Source of the DNA: Glandiceps talaboti
Taxonomy: Eukaryota; Hemichordata; Enteropneusta; Spengelidae
Reading direction: 5' to 3'
NCBI RefSeq assembly: GCF_964340395.1
Contig: NC_135563.1
Span: 3,948,422 to 4,012,421, forward strand
DNA: 64,000 bases
Positions 1 to 12,718 of the stretch are shown in pieces. How positions within the stretch are numbered: position 1 is the first letter of the stretch; the number at the start of each line of letters is the position of its first letter. The translations under genes and the position numbers were made by a program. The notes beneath the pieces were generated by a model. That model was not told where the DNA came from and did no database searches. It worked only from the letters and a program-made list of their open reading frames with translations.

Positions 1-154
1 TAAGGAAAAACCTACTAGTTTTCAAAGGGGACTGACAGTTTTAACTTGCCCTTCTTCTTGGCTCCCATCAATTCTTTTCCTCTCTACATGTAATGTTGGT
101 AAAACTGTTTTGACACATTGTTAACATCTTTGGTTGTGTTGTATTCTATTTCAG

Positions 155-672
155 TTGTTATTGTGGGTGGTATTGACATGATGTCACAGTCTCTACAGCT
201 GGCGAAGAAACCACACATTGTCATAGCAACCCCAGGTAGATTAGTGGATCATCTAGAAAATACTAAAGGATTTAATCTCAGAGCCCTTAAGTATTTGGTA
301 AGTTTAAAACTAGCAATACCAATGTTGATTCTGATTAGCAGAGGTTGTGCTCTAGGAATTATCTGTATAATGCCTTTAGTGTTTTTCATCTGAATCTCAA
401 AATCAAGAGTCAATTCTTTTCATGTAGATTTCACAAATTTGGAAATGGACTGTACAAGTTCCACAGAGTCCTGATAAATATTTTGTTGTCGTGTGCAAAC
501 TAAGTGTCTCTATTTAGAATGACCATAGCTTTGAAAAACATAGCTACCCAACCCATTTAATGGAACAGTAGTGTATCAATAGTACATGTACACACACCTA
601 ATAACATATCCACTCCTCCACCTCACACCCACACATACATGCACATGCTCACATGCACACGCACACATACAT

Positions 673-747
<75 letters not shown>

Positions 748-3700
748 ATAGTGATGTTAACTATAAATCAAACCTAGCATCCATTCATAAATTTTGATCT
801 ACACATGTCCGTACTTGTATCTAGTGTTTGATATAACTATGACTACAGCCAATTTACCAACCAACACTCTAGAAGTATAAGTTGGTGCTTTATAGTGACA
901 CAATGTGTGAAGCAAATTAGGAACTCCTTTGCTTGGTTATTGTTACATTTGATATGTCTTTTTAATAGTGCCTTTGTTTTTTCTTACTTTTATTTGACTT
1001 AGGTTATGGATGAAGCAGACAGAATTCTCAACATGGATTTTGAAACTGAAGTTCAGAAAATTTTGAAGGTCATTCCAAAGGAAAGAAGAACTTATTTATA
1101 TTCAGCTACAATGACCAAAAAGGTACAAAAGTTGGTGGTACAAAAGTTGGTGGTACTAAAGTTGGTGGTCATAACTACTAACCTAGACATAGCCAATATA
1201 ATTTAGATTCATTTCTCAAGTTTGCTGTAAATTTTCATTGTATGATAATACAACAAAAATCTTGAAACCTGAAACAGAATGTTGCTTGACTGGATAAAAA
1301 TCTTACAACATTGCTTCTTTATTACTGGTCTTGTGTGACATACATTTTAACAATTTAACCTGACTACACTTGCCTTGTGTAGGTATTGAATTACAAGGAC
1401 AACAGATGACGGTAAAAGTAAAGTTGGCGTGTTCATGCTGATAATTTTGAGACAGTCAATTAACTAAAATGTAACAATTCTTGTCATGCCAAATTATAAG
1501 ATGTGGAGATTTTTTGTCGAGTCAGATGATAAGATTTAGCAACGTCTGTGAGATATTTGTCTAACCAGATGATAAAATTTAGTAATGTTCGTAAGATTTT
1601 TGTCAAACCAAGCAAAGTTTTGTTTCACATTTCATGATTTTCATCGTATAACTTTCCATAATAAATTTTTGAACTTGAAAGTATCCCTGTCTGTTCTATG
1701 TGACTTTGGACTTGGACACCCCTTCGAAAAAAATAGAAAAGTGCAGATTGCAGGTCACAGACAATAGTCCCTGTCAAGTTCTTTTGTCCCTGTACACTGT
1801 AAACATTGTAGTTTGGTATTTTTATCTTCAGGTTGCAAAACTACAGAGAGCATCACTGTCAAATCCGGTGAAAGTTGAAGTGTCAACAAAATATCAAACT
1901 GTTGAGAAATTACAACAATCCTATCTTTTTATTCCAAGTAAATATAAGGTGAGTGTCAAGTTCAAATAAATTAATATAAGGTGTGTCAAGTTCAAATTAT
2001 GGTTTTGATTTTGTAACAATTTTGATTTTGTGACTTGACCAACATTAACCTCTCTTCATGTTAGGCCAGTATAAAAGATAGTGGCCATGACAGGTTTATG
2101 GTTAAAGAAGCTGTTCATCAGTGTCAATTCCTTGTTACAATCTGATAGAGACAAATGTGTACTGCATGTATATGACAGCCACAGACCACATGACAGGCAT
2201 AGCTTACATGTACATAACAAGCATAACCCAGATGACAGACATAGCTAATTTAATAGGTATTGCCCACTTGCCAGCCACAGCCCACACCATAAGCATAGCT
2301 CATTTGATAGGTATTACCCACTTGCCAGCCACAGCCCATACCATAAGCATAGCTAATTTGACAATGATAGGTATTACCCACTTGCCAGCCACAGCCCACA
2401 ACATAGGCATAGCTAATTTGATAGGTATTGCCCACTTGCCAGCCACAGCCCACACCATAAGCATAGATAATTTAATAGGTATTGCCCACTTGACAGCCAC
2501 AGCCCACAAGTCATGATGCCAATAAGAAATCTAATAGTTGTCATTTTTATGGTGCACCTAGATGGTAAAATTTCATGTCATGAGAATTCTGTTGTCATGG
2601 TACCTTGACTACACTATTGTCATACATGTAGTTTTTTCTTTTGCAGGATGTTTACTTGGTGTACATATTGAATGAACTTGCAGGCAATTCATTTATGGTG
2701 TTTTGTAGTACTTGTAATAATACACAGAGAGTAGCATTGATGCTGCGTAATCTTGGTTTGACTGCTGTACCATTGCATGGACAAATGAGTCAGGTTGGTG
2801 CGAGTTCAATTGAGTCGTCTCTTCTAGTGACTTCATGCTCAAATGACAAGTCAAAAAAGTGTGATGAAAAACAGTCATATCTGTGTTCCTGACAACCCTT
2901 AACAGAACTCATTGCTCACCATAGCCATAGTCTTCATGCTGTTCACCATAGTCTAATTATCATAAAGACAAGATTGTATAGTTTGGCCACTAGCAGTGCT
3001 GTTCAAAAGTACCTTTTGCGTGGAAGTGAGGGTCATGATAGTTGAGTAGTGTGTAGCTAGCTAAGCCTTCAAAAAAAATATATCATATTCCACATTTTTA
3101 TGGGGAAAAGTTCAGCTTTCTCAACCAGTCCAAAAAATTATGTCAAATTTGTTTCATGAACTCATGAAGTAGTTGTAGCCACACTGTGTGTTTTAGTGAA
3201 GTCATGTTCTGTCGTGATAAGCCCTCCTATTTCCTCATCTGGGGCGAGGCAAGCCTTCTTGTGACACTTCTGTTGAAAGTGACCCCCAGGGCTTCATAGA
3301 GTACAATAGTGGGTTCTAAAGTATGATTTCTTGAAAAGAATAGCTAGGACATGATTAACATCACAGTATTTCTTGTTAAATGCAAAATTTTCCTGAATCC
3401 ATCTACACTTTCCTGTAATTGTTCAGCAATACAAGGAGTCATCAATACTATCAAGGCCCATGTGTCTCTTCTGCTCAAGTTCTAATCGAAGCCAGCTCCA
3501 TACTGATAACTGAGAATGAATGAATCCAACTCATTTTGTTTCATTTAGCATTCAAGTTTTTATTAAACATATAGTGAATTCACGAGGTATTCTTTTCCCT
3601 TTAAGCAAACATTTCACAACCTGTAAATGTGCCATTGTTGAAATTTCACCCAATTTCTCATTTTTTAATTGCAGAACAAGAGACTGGGGATGTTGAATAA

Positions 3701-6700
3701 ATTTAAAAGTAAAAGTCGTTCCATTCTCATAGCAACTGACGTGGCAAGCAGAGGTCTAGACATACCTCATGTGGATGTTGTAATTAATTTTGATATACCT
3801 ACTCATTCCAAGGTTAGTATATTTTGCACATAACTGATTATTGTCTGCCCTTCTGCTGGCAATTAGTCAAAGTCTTGAAGGTTGATGTGCCTCAATAAAC
3901 ACAGTTGTATGAATGTGAACCTGTAATACGATGATTGCTATGTGAAGGATTTAAAGGCTTACGTTAAATTAGGATTAAAGTTAGATGTGCAAAACAGTTG
4001 TCTTGCACAAAAAGATGGTCCAGAACAAAAGAATGATCCCATGTAATCCCTTATAGCTCAGCTGATAAGATAACAATAATGTGAGGAGCTGGGACCGAAA
4101 CCCTGGCCTTTAACGTGTAATCATATGAGGTGAGAACCTGGGACTAAAACCCTGGCCTTTAACCTGTAAAGTGCTGTGAGGACTACTTTATTTGTGGAAA
4201 AGAGGTGTATGATAATATGTATGATTGTTAAAGGGGACTACTACTCCAAGAAATAAAAGTATGTTCGTAAACTTTGGTTTCTGGAGTCATTTCTTGATAT
4301 CACATCATCTAAATTTCGTACAGTCGCTAAGAAACAACAAATTGAAACTACATTTCACCTTCATTGTAGTAGCAATGGTCTTCTGTATCATCATGTTTTA
4401 GATGATATTGAATATTGATGACTCTAAGTGTACATTATCCTGCAGATAAATAGTTGTGAATATTTATCATTCAGTGAAAAATAGTTTTGATTTGGTGTTT
4501 CTTGACAATTGCCTAAACTTTATGTGAACGATAAATAACGGTGATGTCAAATCATGAAGTGACTCTCCAGAACCCATAATTATGAAGATAGAAAAGAGAA
4601 TTGTTTCCCTGGAAAATTCTTGAGGAAACATAGACTAAATACATACTTGTTATTTTTCCTTAGGACTACATTCACAGAGTTGGTAGAACAGCAAGGGCTG
4701 GCAGATCAGGAAAATCTGTCACATTTGTTACACAGTAAGTTCAATCACATCAGTACTTAAGTAGTGCAATAGCTGTATATCCATGTATATCTGTTCAACT
4801 CAAAGGATGTCAAGTAGCATAAACTGAAACTCAAGTTTATTACATTTTAAAATACACTGGTCCCCAGGATTAGGAACAGCGTTAGAATGAACTCCTCTTT
4901 CTTGGCAGTATTAAGCTCCTATTCATCGGTGATATACACTGCTGTCTTCACTGGCCACTTTTTGGTCCAGCACAGAGTATACGTCACATCTTTGCTACTT
5001 TTTAAAATGCATATTTAACATAAAACTTCCATGATGTTAATAATAATTAGTTTATTGATAAAATTAACTGCCTCAATTCTAAAATATATTCCGTTAAATT
5101 ACAACTATGTACAATTCCACCAAAAGGTAGTGCAGTGTATATATACAAAGTTAGTAGTTGGTATGTCAACCAGTGACCAGTGTTCATTTACATATCTTCC
5201 AAGAAATTGTTCTATTGATATAGAAATTTCACTGAACAGAAAAAGTAATACATATTGGTATTGTTTATGAACTAATCTGCCCTTAAATATGATGTTTATT
5301 GCTAGTATTGAACACTGTGGTTTTATGACAAAATCCAATATGACCCCCACTGAATGCAGATTGGACCAGTTGGACCGGAAGTTGTGGAGGTCGACTTTTA
5401 CGGTAGCACTGCGTAGGAGATTGATGGCAGTATCTGAAACAATCTCCAGTAGAAGAATTTTGGATTTTGACTATTTTCAAGTTATGTCACAATCTCAACT
5501 ACTCTTGATGTGTTAAAGAAATGTCTAAGCTTAGAGAAGATCTCAACTGTTCTGGTCCCCATTTCCAGTAGAATTAAGAGTTTCTCAGTATTCTATAACC
5601 AGAATCTGGACATATTTGGAAGTTAGATGGATTTGACATACTACACACGTTTATTAAAACACTACATTTGTTATAGTGAACTTTTCATCTGTGTTTTTAT
5701 AAACCAGATACGATGTTGAATTATACCAGAGAATTGAACAGCTTATTGGAAAGAAACTACCACTTTTTCAAACAGAAGAACAAGAAGTGATGATGATTGT
5801 GGAAAGAGTTACAGAAGCTCAGCGATATGCCAGAATGGTAGGGATTGACACTCATACAACTTTGGTTTTTAGAACTTTAGGACACACTCTTGATCAACGA
5901 TAGTAGAGGACACACACTTTTGATCATAGTGGACACACTGTTGGTAGTAGTGGACACTGTTGATAGTAGTGGACACTTGATAGTAGTGGACACACTGTTG
6001 ATAGTAGTGGACACGCTGTTCATAGTAGTGGACACTGTTGTAGTAGTGGACACTGTTGATAGTAGTGGACACTTGATAGTAGTGGACACACTGTTGATAG
6101 TAGTGGACACGCTGTTGATAGTAGTGGACACACTGTTGGTAGTAGTGGAAACACTGTTGGTAGTAGTGGACACACTGTTGATAGTAGTGGATGCACTGTT
6201 GATAGTAGTGGACACACTGTTGATAGTAGTGGACACACTGTTGATAGTAGTGGACACACTGTTGGTAGTAGTGGACACACTGTTGGTAGTAGTGGACACA
6301 TTGTTGGTAGTAGTGGACACACTGTTGATAGTAGTGGACACACTGTTGGTAGTAGTGGACACACTGTTGATAGTAGTGGACACACTGTTGATAGTAGTGG
6401 AAACACTGTTGGTAGTAGTGGACACACTGTTGATAGTAGTGGAAACACTGTTGGTAGTAGTGGACACACTGTTGATAGTAGTGGAAACACTGTTGGTAGT
6501 AGTGGACACATTGTTGATAGTAGTGGAAACACTGTTGATAGTAGTGGAAACACTGTTGGTAGTAGTGGACACACTGTTGGTAGTAGTGGACACATTGTTG
6601 GTAGTAGTGGACACACTGTTGATAGTAGTGGAAACACTGTTGGTAGTAGTGGACACACTGTTGGTAGTAGTGGACACACTGTTGATAGTAGTGGACACAC

Positions 6701-8542
6701 TGTTGATAGTAGTGGACACACTGTTGATAGTAGTGGACACTGTTGTAGTAGTGGACACTGTTGATAGTAGTGGACACACTGTTGATAGTAGTGGAAACAC
6801 TGTTGGTAGTAGTGGACACACTGTTGGTAGTAGTGGACACATTGTTGGTAGTAGTGGACACACTGTTGATAGTAGTGGAAACACTGTTGATAGTAGTGGA
6901 CACACTGTTGATAGTAGTGGACACACTGTTGATAGTAGTGGACACACTGTTGATAGTAGTGGACACTTGATAGTAGTGGACACACTGTTGATAGTAGTGG
7001 ACACTTGATAGTAGTGGACACACTGTTGGTAGTAGTGGACACACTGTTGATAGTAGTGGACACACTGTTGATAGTAGTGGACACTTGATAGTAGTGGACA
7101 CTTGATAGTAGTGGACACACTGTTGATAGTAGTGGACACACTGTTGGTAGTAGTGGACACACTGTTGATAGTAGTGGACACACTGTTGATAGTAGTGGAC
7201 ACTTGATAGTAGTGGACACACTGTTGATAGTAGTGGACACACTGTTGATAGTAGTGGACACTTGATAGTAGTGGACACACTGTTGATAGTAGTGGACACA
7301 CTGTTGATAGTAGTGGACACTTGATAGTAGTGGACACACTCTTGATAGTAGTGGACACACTGTTGATAGTAGTGGACACTTGATAGTAGTGGACACACTG
7401 TTGATAGTAGTGGACACACTGTTGATAGTAGTGGACACACTGTTGATAGTAGTGGACACTTGATAGTAGTGGACACACTGTTGATAGTAGTGGACACACT
7501 GTTGGTAGTAGTGGACACACTGTTGATAGTAGTGGACACTTGATAGTAGTGGACACACTGTTGATAGTAGTGGACACTTGATAGTAGTGGACACTTGATA
7601 GTAGTGGACACACTGTTGATAGTAGTGGACACACTGTTGGTAGTAGTGGACACACTGTTGATAGTAGTGGACACACTGTTGATAGTAGTGGACACTTGAT
7701 AGTAGTGGACACACTGTTGATAGTAGTGGACACACTGTTGATAGTAGTGGACACACTGTTGATAGTAGTGGACACACTGTTGGTAGTAGTGGACACACTG
7801 TTGATAGTAGTGGACACTGTTGATAGTAGTGGACACACTGTTGATAGTAGTGGACACACTGTTGATAGTAGTGGACACACTGTTGGTAGTAGTGGACACA
7901 CTGTTGATAGTAGTGGACACACTGTTGATAGTAGTGGACACACTGTTGATAGTAGTGGACACTGTTGATAGTAGTGGACACTGTTGATAGTAGTGGACAC
8001 ACTGTTGATAGTAGTGGACACACTGTTGATAGTAGTGGACACACTGTTGGTAGTAGTGGACACACTGTTGATAGTAGTGGACACTGTTGATAGTAGTGGA
8101 CACACTGTTGATAGTAGTGGACACACTGTTGATAGTAGTGGACACACTGTTGGTAGTAGTGGACACACTGTTGATAGTAGTGGACACACTCTTGATAGTA
8201 GTGGACACTGTTGATAGTAGTGGACACACTGTTGATAGTAGTGGACACTGTTGATAGTAGTGGACACTGTTGATAGTAGTGGACACACTGTTGGTAGTAG
8301 TGGACACTGTTGATAGTAGTGGACACACTGTTGATTGAGTTCTTGTTCATACCCTGAGATTGTCTATATACAGGCAACTGAATCAAAGATAACTGTTCTG
8401 TTACCTAAATCTTTTTTTTAATTACTTTTTTTAGGAAATGAATGATAAAGACGATAAAAGGAAAAGAAGGGGAGATGATGCTGATGACAGTGAAGAAACC
8501 GTCAGAATCAGGAAAAATGTGAAAAGGAAAAGAAAAAACTAA
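155..8542 (+). CDS. DDX47: DDX47 (Rrp3-type DEAD-box RNA helicase), 3' part, eight exons
   Basis: Exons read by splice sites and frame: 155-297, 1003-1122, 1832-1948, 2647-2793, 3675-3812, 4664-4734, 5708-5837, 8435-8542 (stop 8540-8542), about 323 codons. The encoded protein follows human DDX47 almost residue by residue. In order it shows [13 protein letters not shown], motif Ib [10 protein letters not shown], motif II ([14 protein letters not shown]), motif [20 protein letters not shown], motif [15 protein letters not shown], motif [16 protein letters not shown] and motif [16 protein letters not shown], then a short Lys/Arg-rich tail (KRKRKN). The Q motif, Walker A and PTRELA motifs must lie left of the window. 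The family acts in the nucleolus in pre-rRNA processing of the small subunit. DDX49 was considered, but [13 protein letters not shown] and the IPSKYKD(V)[11 protein letters not shown] region are DDX47-specific. The last intron (5838-8434) is mostly minisatellite. The donor at 1123 lies in a small tandem repeat. Confidence 0.95.
674..745. repeat. (AC)n microsatellite in DDX47 intron
   Basis: Uninterrupted AC dinucleotide run of about 72 bases inside the intron between the exons ending at 297 and starting at 1003. It is preceded by imperfect CACATGCACA repeats. Confidence 0.95.
1123..1167 (+). repeat. 15-bp triplicate spanning the DDX47 donor site
   Basis: Three head-to-tail copies of GTACAAAAGTTGGTG (third copy GTACTAAAG...) start exactly at the splice donor of the exon ending at 1122. 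Each copy starts with GTAC, so each could act as a donor. The copies stay in frame with the exon and would add five codons each if retained. Confidence 0.75.
2196..2512. repeat. Minisatellite, about 54-bp unit
   Basis: Five to six copies of a unit containing GGTATTGCCCACTTGCCAGC and CATAAGCATAGCTAATTTGA, in the DDX47 intron between 1948 and 2647. The unit length is a multiple of three, so spurious open frames occur on both strands; none has coding character. Confidence 0.85.
3480..3605. repeat. Interspersed repeat copy (partner near 62446)
   Basis: The stretch from GCCAGCTCCATACTGATAAC to the T/C-rich end near 3605 can be aligned by eye with 62446-62552 in the same orientation (GCCAGCTCTGTACTGATAAG and on). 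Divergence is considerable, so it is an old dispersed repeat of unknown class inside a DDX47 intron. Confidence 0.5.
4052..4190 (+). repeat. Possible tRNA-derived SINE fragment
   Basis: TATAGCTCAGCTGATAAGA resembles a tRNA 5' end with an A box, and about 40 bases on GCTGGGACCGAAACCCTGGC resembles a T-arm/B box. A second block, GAACCTGGGACTAAAACCCT, repeats the B-box-like part. No full cloverleaf or 3' tail was recognised, so this is a tentative call. Confidence 0.3.
5876..8333. repeat. 2.45-kb minisatellite, 21-bp unit, in last DDX47 intron
   Basis: More than 100 tandem copies of a unit whose commonest form contains CTGTTGATAGTAGTGGACAC, plus one base to give 21 bp. Variants include GTTGGTAGTAG, GGAAACACT, and shortened units lacking ACTGT or AC. 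Because 21 is divisible by three, stop-free frames of about 800 codons appear on the minus strand; these are repeats, not genes. The array starts about 38 bases after the exon ending at 5837 and ends about 100 bases before the last exon. Confidence 0.97.
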
Positions 8543-8595
8543 AAAAAACCCAAACAGTTCTTTTCAATATATTATACTACACTCTGTTTTCTCTC

Positions 8596-8601
8596 AATAA
8601 A
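8596..8601 (+). terminator. Polyadenylation signal AATAAA of DDX47
   Basis: A canonical AATAAA lies 54 bases after the DDX47 stop codon, followed by a T/TG-rich stretch. This would give a very short 3' UTR. The assignment rests on position and motif only. Confidence 0.6.
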
Positions 8602-8602
8602 G

Positions 8603-9218
8603 TATACATTTTGTAGATCAGGTCAATTGCAAATACAAGTGTTTTATATGACTCAAGTCTGCCAAGTTTTCCTTTGTTGACTGTGATATATACGGTGTGG
8701 TGTGCTGATGAAATAAGAAAAAAAGTGTGATGTCATGTAGATTTCTGGGCTGCAATCATAAGGGAACAATGTATTCAATTTCATAGATTTAAAGAAGTGT
8801 ATTGTTGATTTTAACAAACTGTTCCATTAATAATATGTATAATTGATATTATATAAAGGGCTGTCTTGAAATTGAAATATATGGAAAACAAAAACTACAG
8901 AAAACAACCATCTGTGCATCTCCCAAGATGTCTACCAGAAAACAACCATCTCCCAAGACGTCTAGTTATTCAAGACAAGTTCAATTATTTATCCCCCCCC
9001 CCTCCTGTGAAACCAGTCATCACTTAAAATCTCTGAAGTCCTTTCTTTCTCTTTTTGTGAAGTATCCATATGGATGAGAAATGCGTGGTTATTTTGGATT
9101 TTAAGCCCGTAATACTTCAAATTCCTCTATTTCTTTTAGCACTACTCAACACTAAAGTAGTTCAGTAGTGCTAAAGGCATCACAAAATGTGTGTGATATG
9201 TGTGTGTGTGTGTCTGTC

Positions 9219-9258
<40 letters not shown>

Positions 9259-9734
9259 TGACATATGCCAAATCCCAAAATAAAAATTATCAGATCAGCG
9301 ATTTTCAAGTGTCTAAAGTAACGGGTACATTTATTAAATTACATGAATTTGCAGTAGTTATTACTAAGATGTTATTTAATAAGAGGAACGAGTCATTCTA
9401 AACAGTTTGAAGAAAATGTGCAGTAGAAAGTGGTGATTTGCATGACTTTATGTGATAATTTGTAAATATACTTCACAGAGTATTGTATATTTCCAGCCGT
9501 AAAGGTTACCAGTAATTACTGTTATTGTTTTTGGTCATAATGGTATCCATTCCATATCTCTAGTCCGGGCAAACATTAAATGAAGCTCACTTTAAAAACA
9601 TGTTGAATGTGCTGTGTTTTAAATATTATTAGTAAATCATACCTTTGGTTTTTTTTTGCTTTTAAAGCTTGGTAGAACGTTGTCATCAGTATAATTGTAC
9701 ACTCTTTCATGTCTTGTAGTGCATGATGGTGATT
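8603..9734. other. Intergenic, no gene seen
   Basis: Sequence downstream of DDX47 with no coding signal. It contains a duplicated AAAACAACCATC / CTCCCAAG(A/C)TGTCTA motif (8903-8965), a C-run (8993-9003), a fragment resembling the CATATGGATGAG MITE terminus (9066-9110), a small hairpin TAGCACTACT...AGTAGTGCTA (9138-9175) and a (TG)n tract (9196-9255). Confidence 0.7.
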
Positions 9735-9839
9735 TAGTCTGTAAGGTACGCCGTGACGTTGCGCCCTCAAACATCGGCCAACCCCTAACACGAGAGGAGG
9801 CCGGTGAGGGCGAAACGTCACGACGTATCTTACAGTCTA
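9735..9839. mobile_element. 105-bp palindromic MITE with 10-bp target duplication
   Basis: Nearly the whole element is one inverted repeat. The left arm starts TAGTCTGTAAGGTACGCCGT and the right arm ends ACGTATCTTACAGTCTA. It is flanked by the direct repeat GATGGTGATT at 9725-9734 and 9840-9849. A 10-bp duplication is in the range typical of Mutator-like elements; the superfamily assignment is inference. It has no coding capacity. Confidence 0.8.
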
Positions 9840-9849
9840 GATGGTGATT

Positions 9850-11139
9850 GTATCTAAGAATAAGATAATGGAACCTTGTCATTTTCTACAACAACAACAA
9901 CAACAACAACAACTACAGTATTTGTCTTTAGAACAGGTGGATGTAAACAGTTATTTGCACATGTAATAATTGTCATCAACTAAGAGTATACGATGCCATC
10001 CAGCCAGGTATAAACACCTTGATTAAAAAACTAACTTTTTAAAGAACACATTTTTCAAAAGAACAATCGTTGACTGGAATGTACTAGTCCCTTCTGTCAT
10101 CAAATCTCCTTTGACATCATCATTCAAGACAAGACTTGGAGATCACTAAAATCAGTAGAATGACTAAGTCAATATAATCACGTATAACATCATACCACAT
10201 CAAATCAGATTTATGTACGTGTGTGTATGTGTGGCAATGACTTGATGATTCAGAGTACATGCACACTAGATCCTTAAACTTACTGAAGTGCAAAATCAAT
10301 TATTGCACTACTTAGCCACTCAGTTGGTTCCAATGTTGCAATGGCCTCATCTGATATTTCAGACAGTAATTCTTGCCATAGTAATAACCAACATACAAAC
10401 ATGTATAAATTATAAATATGATGATAATATCACATTGCCCAGTTGTAAGCAACCCTTCCAATGTTGTATCAAATTATGACAAGAATTAAAACAATTTTAC
10501 AAGCTTACATTTGTAACTGAAAAATTGACTTTGGTATACAAAGTATTGGATACCATCAGACATTGATATAACCCATTCAATTCAGTTCGAATATCTGAAG
10601 TTTTGGGTTGGTAAAATTGTTAAAGTGTAGTAAATATGTAATATTATTGGTGATCATAAACATAAGAGATGGGTAAATTATGAACCTTTCCTGTGTTGGT
10701 CTTGTTGTCGCTACATTATCATTTGTATTATTTCTGAAGAGTGAAACAAAATGTAAATTTATATTTATGTTTGTAATATGTGATAATTATTGGTCTATCA
10801 AATGATAATTTGTAACTGTCTTGCATATTATTCATAGCTATATCAGCTTCAAGATATCATTAGTAAAATCAATATTGATAATTACTTTGACAACATTGAC
10901 TATTAGACTTGTATTTTTCAGAGAAATCATAGCTTATGTTGTTCCAGTGAAGACATTTTTTTTCTAAAAATTGTTGTAGTAATGTCTATTTTATTATATC
11001 CAAAGATAATGGCAAAGAAATATTACATGAGATATGTAAAGAAAAAGTTTTATGTACATGACACTGTACCTTGGCTCAACTTTGTTCCTCTTTTTCTTTT
11101 CTTTAGAACAGTTGATTCCAAATTTAAAAAATTAAAAAA
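9850..11139. other. Intergenic, no gene seen
   Basis: AT-rich sequence with an (AAC)n microsatellite near 9887-9913 and otherwise no recognisable gene, RNA or repeat structure. Confidence 0.6.
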
Positions 11140-11442
11140 AATCCGGTTGGAAGACCTCCCACACAATCTCTTGGCACATATGACATTGCTGAGAACGTCG
11201 TCGAGGCTATTTGACAACAAATGCAGCATGTTGTGATCTTGGATGAGATATGTTGCATCTCTGATTTTGTCAATTTTTTCTCTGCAATAGACCCTCAGTT
11301 TGTTGTATTTGGGTGCAGTTGATGGCTGTATTGGTCTAGGCTGTTGAAGAAGGGGTGCTTCAGAAGCGGAACTGTTGTTTGGAAACTATAGCAGTTGTGA
11401 TTGTGGTTCTTCTGTTTTGAATTCATTTGGTATATCTAATTG
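11140..11442 (-). pseudogene. Possible decayed coding fragment, unrecognised
   Basis: On the minus strand this stretch reads as 101 codons with a single stop (TAG near 11386-11388). Its middle has protein-like composition, for example KLRVYCREKIDKIRDATYLI and NSLDDVLSNVICAKRLCGR. The reading frame ends in a run of A/T with a stop. I do not recognise the family. It could be a remnant of a transposon or a retrocopy, or chance. No splice sites or start codon make it a convincing gene. Confidence 0.3.
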
Positions 11443-12718
11443 AAAGTACTGTCTCTGTAAAGAGGTGATAACTCACTCCACCCCCTTACGGGATGTAAAA
11501 ATGAACAACATGCAAAACCAGTTAAAACATAATGATAAAACGATTAAACTTTGTTAGAAAAATTACAAAAAAAAAGTAAAAACAAGTAAATTTAAAGTAA
11601 ACTATCTAATAGTACAACCTGTAATGCACATACTACAGTTTCCTGCTTACAGACGGTGCACGAGTCTATATTACTGACTTGACTCTAAGAATCGAGTCCC
11701 GGATTACTCCGTATGCAAGCAGGACTAATAGTACAGCTGCACCTGACTACCTACCAAAAAAAATGCTGTCTGTCTCGTCACCGGAAATATTTCATACGTT
11801 TTTCAATAGAATATTTAGTGACCGTCTCTGTTTCGAATGATCGTATCACTTCTAGGGCTTGTTCAAATGTGCTGACATACCCGCTGTAGTTATGTAAATT
11901 TGCTCACAAACAAATCTGACCACATTTTGTAATCGGACTTATACGATGTGTGTTTACAAATATCGTGAACGGTGAATACAAACGGTTCGATATTTGAATA
12001 TTTAAAATTCTACCGTTAAATGTTATTTGCATATTTACATGTAAATGTATTATATCGTAATCATAAATGTCCCGCCGGTGAAGCTATTTATCCTGACTCC
12101 ACTCATGTTCTACGTCACGTTCGATGTCACGCTAAAACGCTACACCCAGGGCAGTACCGTGGCCGAAGATGACAAAAAATCGGTCTTCTAGTTCAAGTGT
12201 CGATCTTCTGAGTGGTAGACCATTCGATATCCTGGGGCGGGGGGGGGGGGGGGGGGCTTGGAAGATTGGTGGGACGTCATTATTCCCCTCCCCCACCTGC
12301 TTGCCAGAGAATTATTTTTTTTCTCCTTCGCCTATGCTGGCAACTTTTTTATCTTTGCTTCTTTGAGATATCCGGATTTGTTTCTAAATGTTGAACACCT
12401 ACTTTTGTTGCCACAATTTTCTGTTTGGTTTTCGCACATGGTAATTACAGAGAGTAAAAAGATGCTGTTCTATATACACACAGATTATATTTAGAAAACT
12501 ACATATTTCATACATGTTTGATTTTCAATTAAATAAACACCATTGACAGTTTTTATGCCATGGTATGATGACACACTGAAAATACAAATCGGAAACTTGA
12601 TTGGTGAGCTCAAACATTCAGATAGACCGGTCAGTTTCTCCAGCCTGGGGGATGGGGGGGGGGGTGTCAGTGTTTTTTTCTATTGGGCGGACAAAAAGTC
12701 ACTGACCGCCGTGAATAA
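11443..12718. other. Intergenic, no gene seen
   Basis: Mostly unique AT-rich sequence. It has a somewhat CpG-containing section at 12060-12230, a run of 17-18 G at 12239-12256, and short open frames around it that look like chance. Confidence 0.6.

Noticed and set aside
4052..4120. Genuine tRNA gene
   Set aside because: A and B box-like words are present but no acceptor stem or anticodon arm can be formed convincingly; a SINE fragment is more likely.
5869..8386. Minus-strand open frames of about 790-820 codons and + strand frames of up to 372 codons
   Set aside because: They are translations of the 21-bp minisatellite in an intron; all frames are open because the period is a multiple of three, and the peptides are pure repeats.
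155..8542. Assignment of the first gene to DDX49
   Set aside because: DEAD-box motifs alone would allow it, but the [23 protein letters not shown] and NELAGNSF segments are specific to DDX47.
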